Assembly (NCBI GenBank): GCA_022575985.1
Contig: JAKSXM010000137.1
Span: 13,162,001 to 13,226,000 of the forward strand
Source of the DNA: Anagrus nilaparvatae
Lineage: Eukaryota; Arthropoda; Insecta; Hymenoptera; Mymaridae
DNA: 64,000 nucleotides
Direction of reading: 5' to 3'
Shown here: piece after piece, positions 1 through 11,083 of the stretch
How the letters are laid out: the number at the start of each line of letters is the position of its first letter
Numbering within the stretch: position 1 is the first letter of the stretch
Notes under the pieces: generated by a model
The model's input: the letters and a program-made list of their open reading frames with translations, nothing else
Databases searched by the model: none
What the model was told of the DNA's origin: nothing
Position numbers and translations under genes: made by a program

Positions 1-1620
1 TATCATTTATGTTTTTATCAGAATACATTCTATAATATTTAATTATGCACTTTGTAAAACATAAAATAAAAACACAATAAAATAACACTTTTTAAAAAAT
101 AAAAAAAATAAATAAAATAAAATAACCAATCACATTTCTTAAATTCTTCTTTAACAAATAATAAATTGATATAGAATATATATAATTTTTATCAGATTTA
201 ATTCGCGAAGTCAGTTATTGTTACAATTAATTTTAAAAAATGCGTAAGTAAGTTATGAATAATTCTCATTCAATTTAAAGCGCGTCAGCTGCTCGCCACG
301 GCTGCACTGACTTGTATTCCAGTGTTGTGACCAGCCAGTGAGTACTCTTTTCTTATTTAATATATATATATATATATATATATTTTACACATATCTACAC
401 TATAAAAATATATATATTTATATTGTATAGAAGGGGACGTTTAAGGGAAACATCGAGCGAGAGAGATGATAAAAGATAGTCAAGGCATTTCAAAGTAGAA
501 AAGAGGGAAGACAAATGTTTTATAAGTCGCGCGCGCTCACTCGTGCCAATTTTTATGGAAGGATGAAAATTATATTATTCAAGGTGGTAGGAGGAAGATG
601 ACGAGTTCTGTTGCGTTACATGTTTCAACTGGTAGAGGCATGTATGTAAATATTATCGAGATCTAGAGACTTTCTCTCTTAAATCTTTAATATAAATGAG
701 TGTTATATGTTTTTATTATGTCTACTTGTTTGCAAAAATTTTTGACAAGTAGCAGAGTATGTTTAATTAAAGACAAATTTTTTATTTTTTGTAATAAATC
801 AACTAAATATTCAATCAAGATGCTTAATCACGAATAAAATTGAAATTTTCTCCGGGAGGGGTGATATCAGTAATAATTTGCGAGTTTTTATTAAATTCTG
901 TTAAAGTATACAAAATTTTATTTCGAAATATGTACATTTTTGGTTCCCAGGAGGCAATTGCACCCTTCGCCCTCCGCTGGGTCCGCCGCTGATCCTGAAC
1001 ATTATAAGGACAAATTCATAGTCTTTTTGTGAATCTATGAGGAGCATTCGGAATGAGGCGATGTTGGCATTCTATCTAATGCCAAAAATGTACCTAAAAC
1101 CAGCAAGCCTCTGTTGCTGAGTTCTCTACTCGTTTGGCACATCTATAAGCGAATAACACTAAAATAATCTAAGTGAGAAATAAGCAATCGCAACTAAAGT
1201 TTTAAAAATCCAGTTAACTTTCTTGGTGACATAGCGAATTTGAGGTTCAAGTGACAACGTGTCATAAAGTATGGCATCAAGACTTGCAATTTTTTTAAAA
1301 AGAGTGATACAATTACCATTATTATTAATTGGCATACTGAAAATACTAAGGTAATTAAATAATTTAATTGTATGAAATGATTGAAAAACAATGGTCTTCG
1401 TTTTTTTGGCATTTATAGAGAAGCAATTTAATAGTGTTTGCAGATTTAGATGAAAAAATGTGTTAGAGAACAAGTGCCATATACCTTATCTGTTTAGATG
1501 GCACTTTGATAACTATTCAAAGGTCATCAGGTTGTAGAAGTCTCATAATGCTCACAATCTTTAATCTGCTCTTGAAAATTAGATTTTACGAGCACAACAG
1601 AGAAATAAACAAAATAAGAG
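1..1620. other. AT-rich stretch, no gene recognised
   Basis: No coding region with protein-like composition is visible on either strand. A short GC-richer patch at about 275-345 stands out from its AT-rich surroundings and ends in a donor-like GTGAGT on the + strand near 337-342, so it could be an untranslated first exon, but nothing else supports that. A (TA)n microsatellite lies at about 359-383. The open frames on the minus strand here look like chance. Confidence 0.4.
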
Positions 1621-1628
1621 AAGTGTAT

Positions 1629-1765
1629 AATAGCTATTTTTTAGACAATGTACAAAATATTTGTTTTGACTTTGCATGTAACGAGCGAGTGCAAACAGCG
1701 TGCAAAACTCGAACCATTTATTTTGTCCCGTTATTTAAAACTTAGTTTTGCATATACAATGTACA
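1629..1765 (+). repeat. interspersed repeat, 'aacaaggga..aaaatatt' family, copy 1
   Basis: The block holds a 'gtaatagctattttt' -like lead, an 'acaaaatatt' motif, a segment with 'gagcgagtgcaaacagc', and 'ttaaaacttagttttgcatat'. The same order recurs at about 8572-8785 and 41731-41935, and a short piece at 2838-2880. It carries no coding potential. The copies differ at many positions, so they are old. Confidence 0.55.
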
Positions 1766-1780
1766 AAAATTTATAGCCGG

Positions 1781-2560
1781 TTTGTGTAACTACACAACCA
1801 ACGAGTATGGAACATGTTCACCCATAACAGTAATAAATCTAAAACCCGAAATTACAATAAATCGTAATAGAACAATTAAGTATTCTAAGTTCTTGTACCT
1901 ATCAAGGCCTGATCAGGCCCTGACTCCCACTTCAAATTATAAGTCCCTAAATTGAAAATATTTTAAGTCCGTTCTCCCCCCTGAAAACGTCACTTTTCAC
2001 CCCCCCCCCCTCCTGCCGAGCCAGACTTTTTCAAATACCCCATCCAATGAACATGTTCCATCTTAAAAAGCTGTTTCTCTAGGGTAAAAAATAGGCTTTT
2101 TGCCCTAGATATGTATATGTAACATTCTTAACCGGCTCGTAGGAATGTTTATTTTTCCAAATTCAAAGATTTTAAGGTCCAAGGTGCCCAGCACCAAAGT
2201 CCTGTCGTGGCATTTGGTAAAAATAAAAAAAAATTATAACTGATTTGTGTGTTTACAAAACCATCGATCATAAAATATGTTCACTCATAACAGTAATAAA
2301 TCCAAAAACCGAAATTACATGCAATAAATCCCGAAATATAAATTACTCTTACTAAGTCTATAAATCTAAAGTATTCTAAGTTCTTGTTCTTATCAGGGCC
2401 TGATCAGGTCCTGACTCCCACTTCAAATTATTCAAATTCCTTAAATCGGAAATATTCTAAGTCCGTTCCCCCCCCCCTAAAAACGTCACTTTTTCACCCC
2501 CCCCCCCTGTCGAGCCAGACTTTTTCAATTAGCCCATCCAATAAACATGTTCCATGTTAA
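1781..2560 (+). repeat. two tandem copies of an interspersed repeat with C-tracts
   Basis: Two diverged direct copies (about 1781-2062 and 2248-2560) share, in order: 'cataacagtaataaatc', a 'gcctgatcagg' palindrome, 'gactcccacttcaaatta', a C-tract, 'aaaacgtcact', a second C-tract, 'gagccagactttttcaa' and 'aacatgttccat'. In copy 1 the palindrome GGCCTGATCAGGCC is perfect. An inverted relative lies at about 50318-50660, in BBS9 intron 3. The units reading 'taagtccctaaat' connect this to a wider family seen at 26.1, 47.3, 55.5 and 59.0 kb. Confidence 0.6.
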
Positions 2561-2944
2561 TATTTCTAGATTCCTAGTGGTCAAGAATGCATTTTTCTTT
2601 ACTAACGGGCCATAATGACTATATTCTAATTTTGAGAGGTATAGTCAATATTTCCCTTTGTAAAGAAAAAAATATTCCTAACCATCTAGAAATATTTATT
2701 ATTACCAAATGTGATTACAAGAACAAGTGCTACGCGCCTAGTACCTTTAAACCTCCACATTTGGCTAAATAAACGTTAATACTAGCAGGTAATATTGGCA
2801 GCCTCTCGAAATTGGAATATAGTAATTGTTTCCTGCTAGTATGTAATAGCTATTTTTTTAACAAGGGACAAAATATTTTAAGGCCACATAATTAAAAGAT
2901 ATAATTTCTTAACCTCTATCCTACCTTAAATTATGTATTTGATT

Positions 2945-3599
2945 TACGGTGAGTTCCCCCCGTGGACATTTCCCCCCCGTACATCTCCCCCGGTTACTTT
3001 TCCCCCTTGTATATTTCCCCCGGACATTTTCCACCAAGGATTTTTCACTCCTGGATAGTTCCCCCCGACAACTATTTCCCCCGGATACTTGCCCCTAACA
3101 ATTCCACCCCCCCCTCAACGTTTAGGTTATTCTAGGGGTAGTTGCAAATATACAGCATTTGGGGATAGTTTATTATTCATGATTTCCTTAGTGGATACCC
3201 CACGGAGGGCTTCGCCCGCTCGACCCCTAAAGTTTAACTTTTTCTAAGGGTAGCTGCGAGTACAGCATTTGGGGGTAGGTTATTATTCATGATTTCTTAG
3301 TATTTCTCTACTGCTTAATAAAATACTACAAAAAATTAGCATAATTGTTAAAATTAATTATTATACTTAAAAAATTATTATTATTTTTTACACGTAATCA
3401 TTATAATTTAATTATTTTTTTAATAATTTTTTAACAAATTAATTAATTTTTATAAGTAGGGGGAAAATTATTCGGGGGCAACTATCCGGGGGGGGGAGTC
3501 ATCGGAAGGAAATTTCCAGGGGTGAAAAATCCTCGAGAGTAAATCTCTGGGGGAGAAGTGTATCAGGGGGGAAAAGTAACCGGGGGGGAACTCACCGCT
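2945..3599. mobile_element. foldback element with C-tract / G-tract arms
   Basis: The left end reads 'cggtgagttcccccc' from 2947 and the right end 'ggaactcaccg' to 3597, forming inverted termini. The left arm (2945-3115) repeats C-runs every 12-20 bases; the right arm (3460-3597) repeats G-runs at similar spacing. The middle holds two diverged direct copies of 'ggttattattcatgattt' sequence (about 3120-3185 and 3228-3300) and AT-rich filler. It looks like a non-autonomous TIR/foldback element with minisatellite-like arms. No transposase is present. Confidence 0.6.
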
Positions 3600-5420
3600 T
3601 ACCATGTATTTTACCCTTTAAGTCTGCCCTTTTTGCCCTTTAGCCCACGTAACTTAAAAACGATTTTTTTTATTATAATCTTTATCATTGTCTTAAAAAA
3701 CAAACAAAAATTAATTTATACCCAAATACAAGGTAGAATACTAATTTTCCTCTCTGAGTTACCCATTTTTACCCTTATATTTGAACCATTTTTCGCTTTA
3801 GAATATTTTAGAAGTAAATTTTCAAAAGTAATTAAAGATTTGTATCATACATCAATTAAAAAATGTACTTTTTTGTAAAATAAATAATTTTATTTACTTA
3901 TGCCAGATTTTTCCCTTTTTCTGCCCTTAAAAGGGTCAAGGAGTAAAAAACGAATGCTAAAATTTCAGTGTAAAATTTATTCATGTCCTTAAGGACATTT
4001 TCCACTTTTAAAAATCAAAATTGACCCAGTTTAGAGTCTGGCATGAGTTTTCAAAAATAAACGTTTGAGATGCCTTGGTAATCAATTTTAACATCAAAAT
4101 TTTATTTTAGCCCTATGGAGCCTAATTAACCTAAAGAAATCAATTTTGACTCATCAAGTCTGTTTATTGTCTTAGCATCGAGAATAATAATAATTTATCT
4201 TAGCTCAAATTCGATCAGCAAATTTATAAATTTTATTCCAATTACAAAAACTTTTTTGACGTCCTTTTCTCTAATTTTAGATAATTTTGCCAAAATCTTG
4301 TAAAAGAAATGGCAAAATATTTTTGTAATATTTTGCTTATTTAATTTTTTTGAACTGCGAAAAACGTGTATTTTTATCTTATAAGATCTTTCTTTAAAAA
4401 ATTTTATAATAATGTATAGAACAATTTTGCTAAGCATAAATTATGAAAACGTATAAGATTTCAGAATGTACTTTAAATAATTATGATTTGTATAGTAAAC
4501 TGAATGATCTATATATAAATTTTTTTATTGTAATATTTTGAAAAATGCATGCCACCCAAAATCAACAGCACATACTCATTTATATAAATATTACACAATT
4601 GGATAAAAATGATAATAGAACAATGTCAAATATAGAAAAATGAATCGTCGTTCTTTATTATTTTTTTTTGGGTTTTAAAATTCTTTTTTTTTTTTAAGAT
4701 ATTTCAATGAATCTTGAGAATTTCAACTATTTTTTACATTTATTCTTAGAAATTATTCAAATAATATTGTTTGAAGTTGGCGAACGTGAAGAAAGGTAGT
4801 ACTGATATTAATCTTTATGAATGGATGATCTGTAGAATAGGATCATATTAAAAGGAATATATGTTAAAACTTGTAGACGCATGTAAATATTATTATATAA
4901 TGAATTTATTATAAAAAAATATTGATCTATTTTATTCAGATGAATCATAGTTTAATCAAACCTATGATTTAAGAGGAAGAACAAGACGTATTTTTTGGGT
5001 ATCTTTCGGTTTTGACAATTTTGATTTTTAAATAAAAACTTTTAAATTCTTGTTTTATCTTTTTTAATGACCAGAACTGGGCTAAAACTTTTAATTTTTT
5101 GCCCTAAGCGATAGGTATAAAAGAAAAATTTTTCTGCAAGCTCTATTTCAATCCTCTCCCCAGTATTTCAGTAAGCTAAGAAGAAATAAATCTTGTTCTA
5201 ATTTCGATAACTCACTGAAGTTCGCTGATAAACCTTATATAGGATCTATTAAATCGAGCTAATCAGAAATTTATTTTTTGCAATTCAATTTTTCTCGAAT
5301 ATTACAATATTTCAATACTAAATTTGCAACCAAAATTTAAACAGAAATTTTTTTTTTTTAAGCTTTTTACAAAAGCCCTTTTCCACGTATAAAAAATTAA
5401 ATACTTTGTAAAGAATAAAA
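3600..5420. other. AT-rich, no feature recognised
   Basis: I see no exon, RNA gene or clear repeat boundary in this stretch. The open frames at 3558-3878 (+) and 4195-4437 (-) are low-complexity and lack any recognisable motif. Confidence 0.4.
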
Positions 5421-6282
5421 AACGCTGTCAAGTAATTGGCACCATGGCTCCTCATTAGCAATAACAAAATGTTATCTTAATGGTCTATTTTACCTAACAA
5501 AGTATAATGTCATAGGAAAAACTAAAAATGGTCTTTTCCTTGATATTTTCATTTTAACATCTCATGGAAAAAAACATAAAACAAAGTATAGCAGCAATAT
5601 TAAATACAGACTAATAATAATAATGAATTTAATAACCAGTAATAACTATTTTACTGAAACTAGGACTCTCGTGGAAAAAAATAAAGTATTACGTCCAAAA
5701 TTTAAAAAAAAATTTGATGATTTGTTTATTTTATAGTGCAAAAAATTTTGAGAAAAAAAATTTTTTTAAAATTAGATATTAGATAAAAAAACGAGTACAA
5801 ACGATATTTCTATATATTAGGACTTTCATAGAATAAAATGAAGTACTAGGTCCAAGAAGAAAAAAAATATTGCTTTTTTTATACTTTTTAATGCAAAAAC
5901 TTTTTAGAAAAAAATTTTCAATAAATAAGGTATCAGATTCAAAAAAATCAACTATAAACAATATTTCTAAGGCTAGTAATCCCAGAGAAAAAAATTAGAC
6001 ACTACAGAAAAAAAAAAATTTGGTTTATTTTTTATTTTTTGGTAACAAAAATTTTCAAATAATTAAGTACCAGGTCCAAGAAATCGAACAAAAACGACAC
6101 TTCTAGATATTAGTACTTTCATAGAAAAATGAGGTATTACATCCAAATTAAAAAAAAAAAGTATATCGAGATTTTTTGGTGAAAAAAATTAGGTCATACC
6201 ATACTGGTATTTATATCACCGGTTACAGCCATATATATACATAAATACATACATCTATGCATCCATCATACATACATGCATA

Positions 6283-6659
6283 CACTGTAAAAAGTAACTT
6301 TCTTATATTAACAAAAAAAAATAGAACATTTTCGAAAAATTAGTAAATTTTCGAAAAAATTTGTAAATATTCGAAAAAAATCGTAAATTTACTAAATTTA
6401 GTATATTCATAAAAAATTCGAGAATTCTTGAATTTTTTTTGTGTATTCGCAAGAAAAATTGATAATTTACAATTTTGAAAATTTACAAAAAATAGTTGTA
6501 AATTTCCGAAAAACAGTTGCGAATTTACAACTTTTTTCGTCAATTCACAAAAAAAATCGTGAATTCTCTAGAATATTTAGAAAAATTTTTGAAAATTCAC
6601 TAATTTTTCGAAAAAATTCTATTTTTTTTGTAAATCTAAAAAAGTTACTTTTTACAGTG
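6283..6659. mobile_element. TA-flanked foldback MITE, copy 1 (377 bp)
   Basis: Termini are CACTGTAAAAAGTAAC on the left and its inverted form GTTACTTTTTACAGTG on the right. Both ends are flanked by TA (6281-6282 and 6660-6661), the target duplication typical of Tc1/mariner-type elements. The interior is largely self-complementary, built from 'ttcgaaaa' and 'aatttac' runs, so the whole unit should fold into a long hairpin. It is inserted in the CATA/CA microsatellite of the surrounding repeat, which is uninterrupted in the copy at 41.5 kb. Confidence 0.8.

Positions 6660-6698
<39 letters not shown>
6660..6698. repeat. CATA / CA microsatellite
   Basis: A (CATA)n tract followed by about 15 CA dinucleotides. 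It belongs to the surrounding family A repeat and resumes immediately after the inserted MITE. Confidence 0.85.
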
Positions 6699-6700
<2 letters not shown>

Positions 6701-6810
6701 CTTTTTTTAAAACCCGGATTTTTAGCTTCCTGGGGTCTCAAAACGAGCTTACATACTAAAAAATCAAAAATTAAAATTTTACTTATCACAATAGTTCCTC
6801 TATGAGGAAC

Positions 6811-8571
6811 TAAAATTTAAATTAAGATTAAAAAAGATAGAAATTATTTTCGGGTACAAGTCAAAGGCTGTTCGGCATCTTAAGGTTGGTATATCGTATA
6901 CGTATTTATTTATATACCTTCAGGAATAGTAGCGATTGCTAATCTCACCGCGTGAATCTCCCTTTTTTGAATTTCGACAGAGACATCAGCGTGTATAAAT
7001 ATAGTCATCCCAAAAAAAGAGTTAATAACAAAAAACAAGAGAAAATAACCTATAACGATATAACATGTTAATAAAAAGAAAAATAAAAAAAAATGTAAAT
7101 ATACGATCTCTTTTGAGATTTCAGCGAAACCTACCGCACCACAATTTAAAAAAAAAATGTATGCTTTTTTTTCTCTCTCTACTCATCGTCATGTCATTGA
7201 GGAGGGTTCAGGTCGGCGCTCTAAATAAGATGCCGATCGTGGAAGAAAGGTAGATATGGGGCTTTTGCGCGTCCCTAATTGGGCCCTAATTTATTCTTCC
7301 GTACTTCCCCTGGTAATAAATCTGTGCACGCGCGCATAACCACTGGTATATCCTTGTCGTTAACGATGCATCAAACAAAATATAGCTCATAAAGATCAAG
7401 TATACATTTATAATTAATAATAATAAGTGTGCATATATAATATATTTATTTTTTTACAAAAAAGTTAGTACCTTTTATATATTCAAATCTTTAAAATATT
7501 CCAAATGCGGTAGGCTTTTTAAAAATTTCTTCTTCCGAATTCCTTAAGCTTGTATAATTTTCATCAACCTCCAAGGCAAATCCTGTATATTTATTGTCAT
7601 CAACTGTCTAGTCAGGCGTCTCGAGGTCTCTTTTGGTATACTTGGTTAAAAGATATTTTAAATTTGTTGCAGAAATGGAAAAATCTTTTTTTTACTTGAG
7701 ACCTGAAAATGAAATTATTTTTTTTTTCTTGACATTTAATTCTTAAACGTATTATAAATTTAATTTTCTCAAGATTTACTCTAAGGAATGCAATTAAATT
7801 AAAAAATTTTTCAATTAAATGAAAATGTTAGTTAACTGATAGACATCAAATAACTTTTTTATGCAAACTAGGGGAAAGCCCTGCCAACCCCCTCAGATCA
7901 TATTTTATTTTTTCATAATTTTAATAAAACATTATTATTTTTATTTTCAAAATATATCTCAAGAAAAAAATATTTATCAAGTTTATAAGGAATTTTAACC
8001 AATTCAAAAGGTTTTATGCAAATAAAGCCAAAATTTCTAAAAATGAAAAAGTTTTTAAACCCACTTAAATCCATTTATATCAGGTTTTTTGGTTGCTCTA
8101 ACCTGACGAACCATATTGATTTAAGTCTGTAACTATTTGAAACCTTTTTCAGTACAAAACAACGAAGAAAAATTTGAAGAAAAAAAAACTAACATTTTTC
8201 CATTTTTCCAAAATCCCTAAAGTACTTTTATGCTATCTTTGCACCTCCGTTGATGGCCACTTTTATCAAAGAAATTATCTAATTAATCTCGTATGCTTGA
8301 TTTCTGTAAATTTTTTAGTAACTACTTGAGGTTGGTTTTTGTAATACCAATCATTTAGAGCTATTTTATACTCTCTTCTTTTAAGATCAATTTGACTATA
8401 CACTCTTTTGTAGCTGTTTTAAGCCATTCCTTTCTTAAGTCTCTATCTTGGTCTCTATTGGGCTTTTTAAGTGCTTATAATTATTGCGTACAACCTATTT
8501 TTTTGCTTAACAACTTTACGGGTCATTTTGTATGATTCCTAGTTTGCATTACCATTCTTTTGATTCTGTTT
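6811..8571. other. no gene recognised
   Basis: Mostly AT-rich. A patch at about 7190-7345 is richer in GC and contains 'gcgcg' runs, but the open frame beneath it (7065-7253) is low-complexity lysine-rich sequence without a motif. I see no repeat boundary that I can support. Confidence 0.35.
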
Positions 8572-8785
8572 TCGTAATAGCTATTTTTTAAACAAGGGAC
8601 AAAATATTGGTTATGCAGTTGTATGCACGAGCGAGCGTAGCGAGCAAATGCAGACAGCATGCAAAAGTTGAAACCCATATTTTTCCGCGATTTAAAACAT
8701 AGTTTTATATATAATGGGTAAAAAAGCCGTCTCCCTAGGGCAGAAAATAGGTTTTTTTTTACCTAGATATGTAAAACCCTTTTCA
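8572..8785 (+). repeat. interspersed repeat, 'aacaaggga..aaaatatt' family, copy 2
   Basis: Shares, in order, 'aacaagggacaaaatatt', 'gttgtatgcac', 'gcagacagcatgcaaa', 'ttttatatataatgggtaa', 'gtctccctagggcagaaa' and 'ctagatatgtaaaa' with the copy at 41731-41935. It is the longest copy besides that one. No coding content. Confidence 0.65.
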
Positions 8786-10823
8786 GATCTGAATTTTAAA
8801 AATGCACTGCTATAATATTGCTAGTTTGTTTCGAATGTATGTGGGTTATTACAAATTATTAAAAAACTTGGGAAACGAAATTTGTGTGTATCATTAGTTA
8901 TCGTTCAAATATGGTTCAATTAAATTATGTTATAATTGTGTTGTTTTCATGTATAGGAAAATGAATTTCCCTAAAAGTGCTATAGTTTAATGGCCAAATG
9001 TGGCTAAAATAAATGAAATTAATTAATCTAAACTTTAATATCTGCATCAATCCTATTCTAAAAAGGAGTTCGTTGTTGCTATGTAGATTGTTGTCATTTT
9101 TATATCAATAAATACGTTTTGATTGGCTACTAATACAGACACATAATAATTGTTTTTTATTGATAATGTGAGTTGTTTTTAAAAATATTAGTGACTATAG
9201 TAATGTTTATCAAATTTGACGTTTTCAATTCTAAAAATTAAATGTTTATGTTTCAGTTTTTGAATAATAATAATAAAAAGTTGCTTACAAAAAATGTTTA
9301 TATTTGTGAAATTATAATCTTTAAAGTTTATTTTAATTAAAATACAATCCCGAGGTGGCAAATTAATATCCCCAAAACATTATAGTTTTATTGTGTAACA
9401 GAAATCTAAATTTAATTTTCAGATCGTGAAAGATAAAAGATTGTAATTTAAAAACAAAACTTATTATGATGTCTATCAAATAATTTTATTTAAATAAAAA
9501 ATCAGAAAATTTTGTAATATTGGGAAAAAAAACCTGGTCTCTGCAGTTGGATCTAGTCTAAAAAAACTTACAATTAGCAAAAAATAATATGAAAAGCGAT
9601 CATCCAACCTTAAATACCATCAATTTTCAATAAAAATGCAAGTAACAATATCTTCATTAGAGTGTTTAAAAAATATGAAAATAAAAAGCTTCAAAAAAAT
9701 GCTCGTTGATTTAGTCATTGATTATCGGTCACAACACGTTTTAAAATCTCATTTTATATATTATTACATGTAAAAAACTGCCCCTTACTCAAACCACTTT
9801 ATATATCTCATCATAGCTTCAAAAACAAACAAAACGAAACAAAGCAAATAAAGGAGCAACAAGAAAGATGAATAAATACACAGATCATAATATAATAAGA
9901 AAAAAAAAATTTTAATTTACCCCAAAAAAAAAAAATAAAGAAACCGCGTTTGCTCGCGCTACATCTTCTTTGATGGAATGTAAAAAAAAAAAATTTTTTA
10001 CTAAAACAAAAGCCTACGCGCGTAAAACGAAAAACGAACTTAAAAAGTCAATCCTTCCCATGGATTTGCAATATATATATATATATATATATATATCCCA
10101 GAATGTAAGAAAAAAGATATAGATATAAAAGTAAAAATCTCCAATTCTTTTTTATAAAAACAATCTTTCCTCGTTTCTCTCTTGTTTAGATTTAAACCAA
10201 TCTTTCTGCATACCTATTATAAACATAATATACCTATATTCACTTAAGTCATTATCTTTCTTTCTTTTTATATATATATATATAGAGCTCGTGGTTATCG
10301 TAACTTAGTGGACCACCAAGGAATCAACTTGGTAACCACCAGCAACCCAAACTGCGAAGTATTTTTTTATTTTATTTTTTATGTATATAACTCTGTTATA
10401 TGGTCTAAAAAAAATTATATACATCTTTTAAAAAAAATAAGCTAAAATATATTAACTATATATCTTTTTCAAATCGTTTGTCTTCATTATATATACCGAA
10501 CACACACAGACATAATATATATTATTTATATCTATATTAATATATGATTAAGAGATATTATTTAATTTATTATTATCAGTGATAATTTTTTTTTTCTTTT
10601 ATAATTTACCAGGCAAGGAAAATTTTATTTTTAATTTATTGTTGTTAAAATATTTTGATAATGTTTAGGTATTATAAATTTAAAAAAAAAAAATAAATAT
10701 TATAATAACTTATAATATGCTGTAAATTTAGAGTAATTTTAATTAATTTTAATAATTTTTTGTTGTTCTAAAAACCCAAATTTTATGCTGCTTATGTCAA
10801 AAAAAAAAAATTTAATAGATTAT
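8786..10823. other. AT-rich, no gene; TA microsatellites
   Basis: No coding region is visible. (TA)n tracts lie at about 10071-10097 and 10268-10284. At about 10288-10340 a GC-richer patch contains 'gtggttatc' and 'ggtaaccacc', which can pair as a weak stem; I cannot assign it to a class. Confidence 0.35.
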
Positions 10824-11083
10824 TTTTAAAAATTTATCGACCTTATTGGGCAAGATTAAATAAAATTCAAGACTAATCTTTCATTTATTTATTTTGTGCA
10901 ACGTTTCGTTGGTAAACCACCAACCTAATTTTAACCACCAACCTCGTCAGTAATCTTTAATAAATTTTCAGCCTGATGAGGTTGTTGGTATACCGACGAA
11001 ACGTAGCGCTAAATAAATAAATGAAAGATTAGTCTTGAATTTTATTTAATCTTGCCCAATAAGTTCGATAAATTTTTTAAAAT
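10824..11083. repeat. inverted pair of hammerhead-like / Penelope-terminal sequences (pair A)
   Basis: Two arms of about 110 bases are inverted copies: 'cttattgggcaagattaaat' on the left returns as its complement on the right. Each arm ends inward in a hammerhead-like core. On the minus strand CTGACGA (10950-10944) is followed by a GTTGGT/ACCAAC stem and GAAA (10907-10904). On the plus strand CTGATGA (10973-10979) is followed by a GTTGG-TATA-CCGAC stem and GAAA (10998-11001). Penelope-like retroelements are known to carry hammerhead ribozymes in their terminal repeats. Extra bases between core and stem, and no clean cleavage triplet, suggest decayed copies. Confidence 0.45.

Larger units (their letters stand above)
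5421..6810 (+). repeat. composite repeat element (family A), copy 1, with nested MITE
   Basis: It starts at 'aacgctgtcaagtaattggc' and ends at 'gttcctctatgaggaac'. The interior is made of diverged tandem units built on 'tagtactttcatagaaa...gaggtattacatccaaa', followed by a CATA/CA microsatellite and a conserved segment reading 'cccggatttttagcttcctg'. The same order recurs at 40422-41705 (+) and, inverted, at 25194-25815. In this copy a TA-flanked MITE (6283-6659) sits inside the microsatellite. No coding frame survives, so the class is unknown. Confidence 0.6.

Noticed and set aside
1159..1473. 104-aa minus-strand frame
   Set aside because: AT-driven Phe/Leu/Asn-rich composition without motif or splice support.
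3561..3600. CRISPR-like spacing of C- and G-runs at 2.95-3.6 kb
   Set aside because: The runs form a mirrored foldback with irregular spacing in a eukaryotic sequence; there are no repeat-spacer units.
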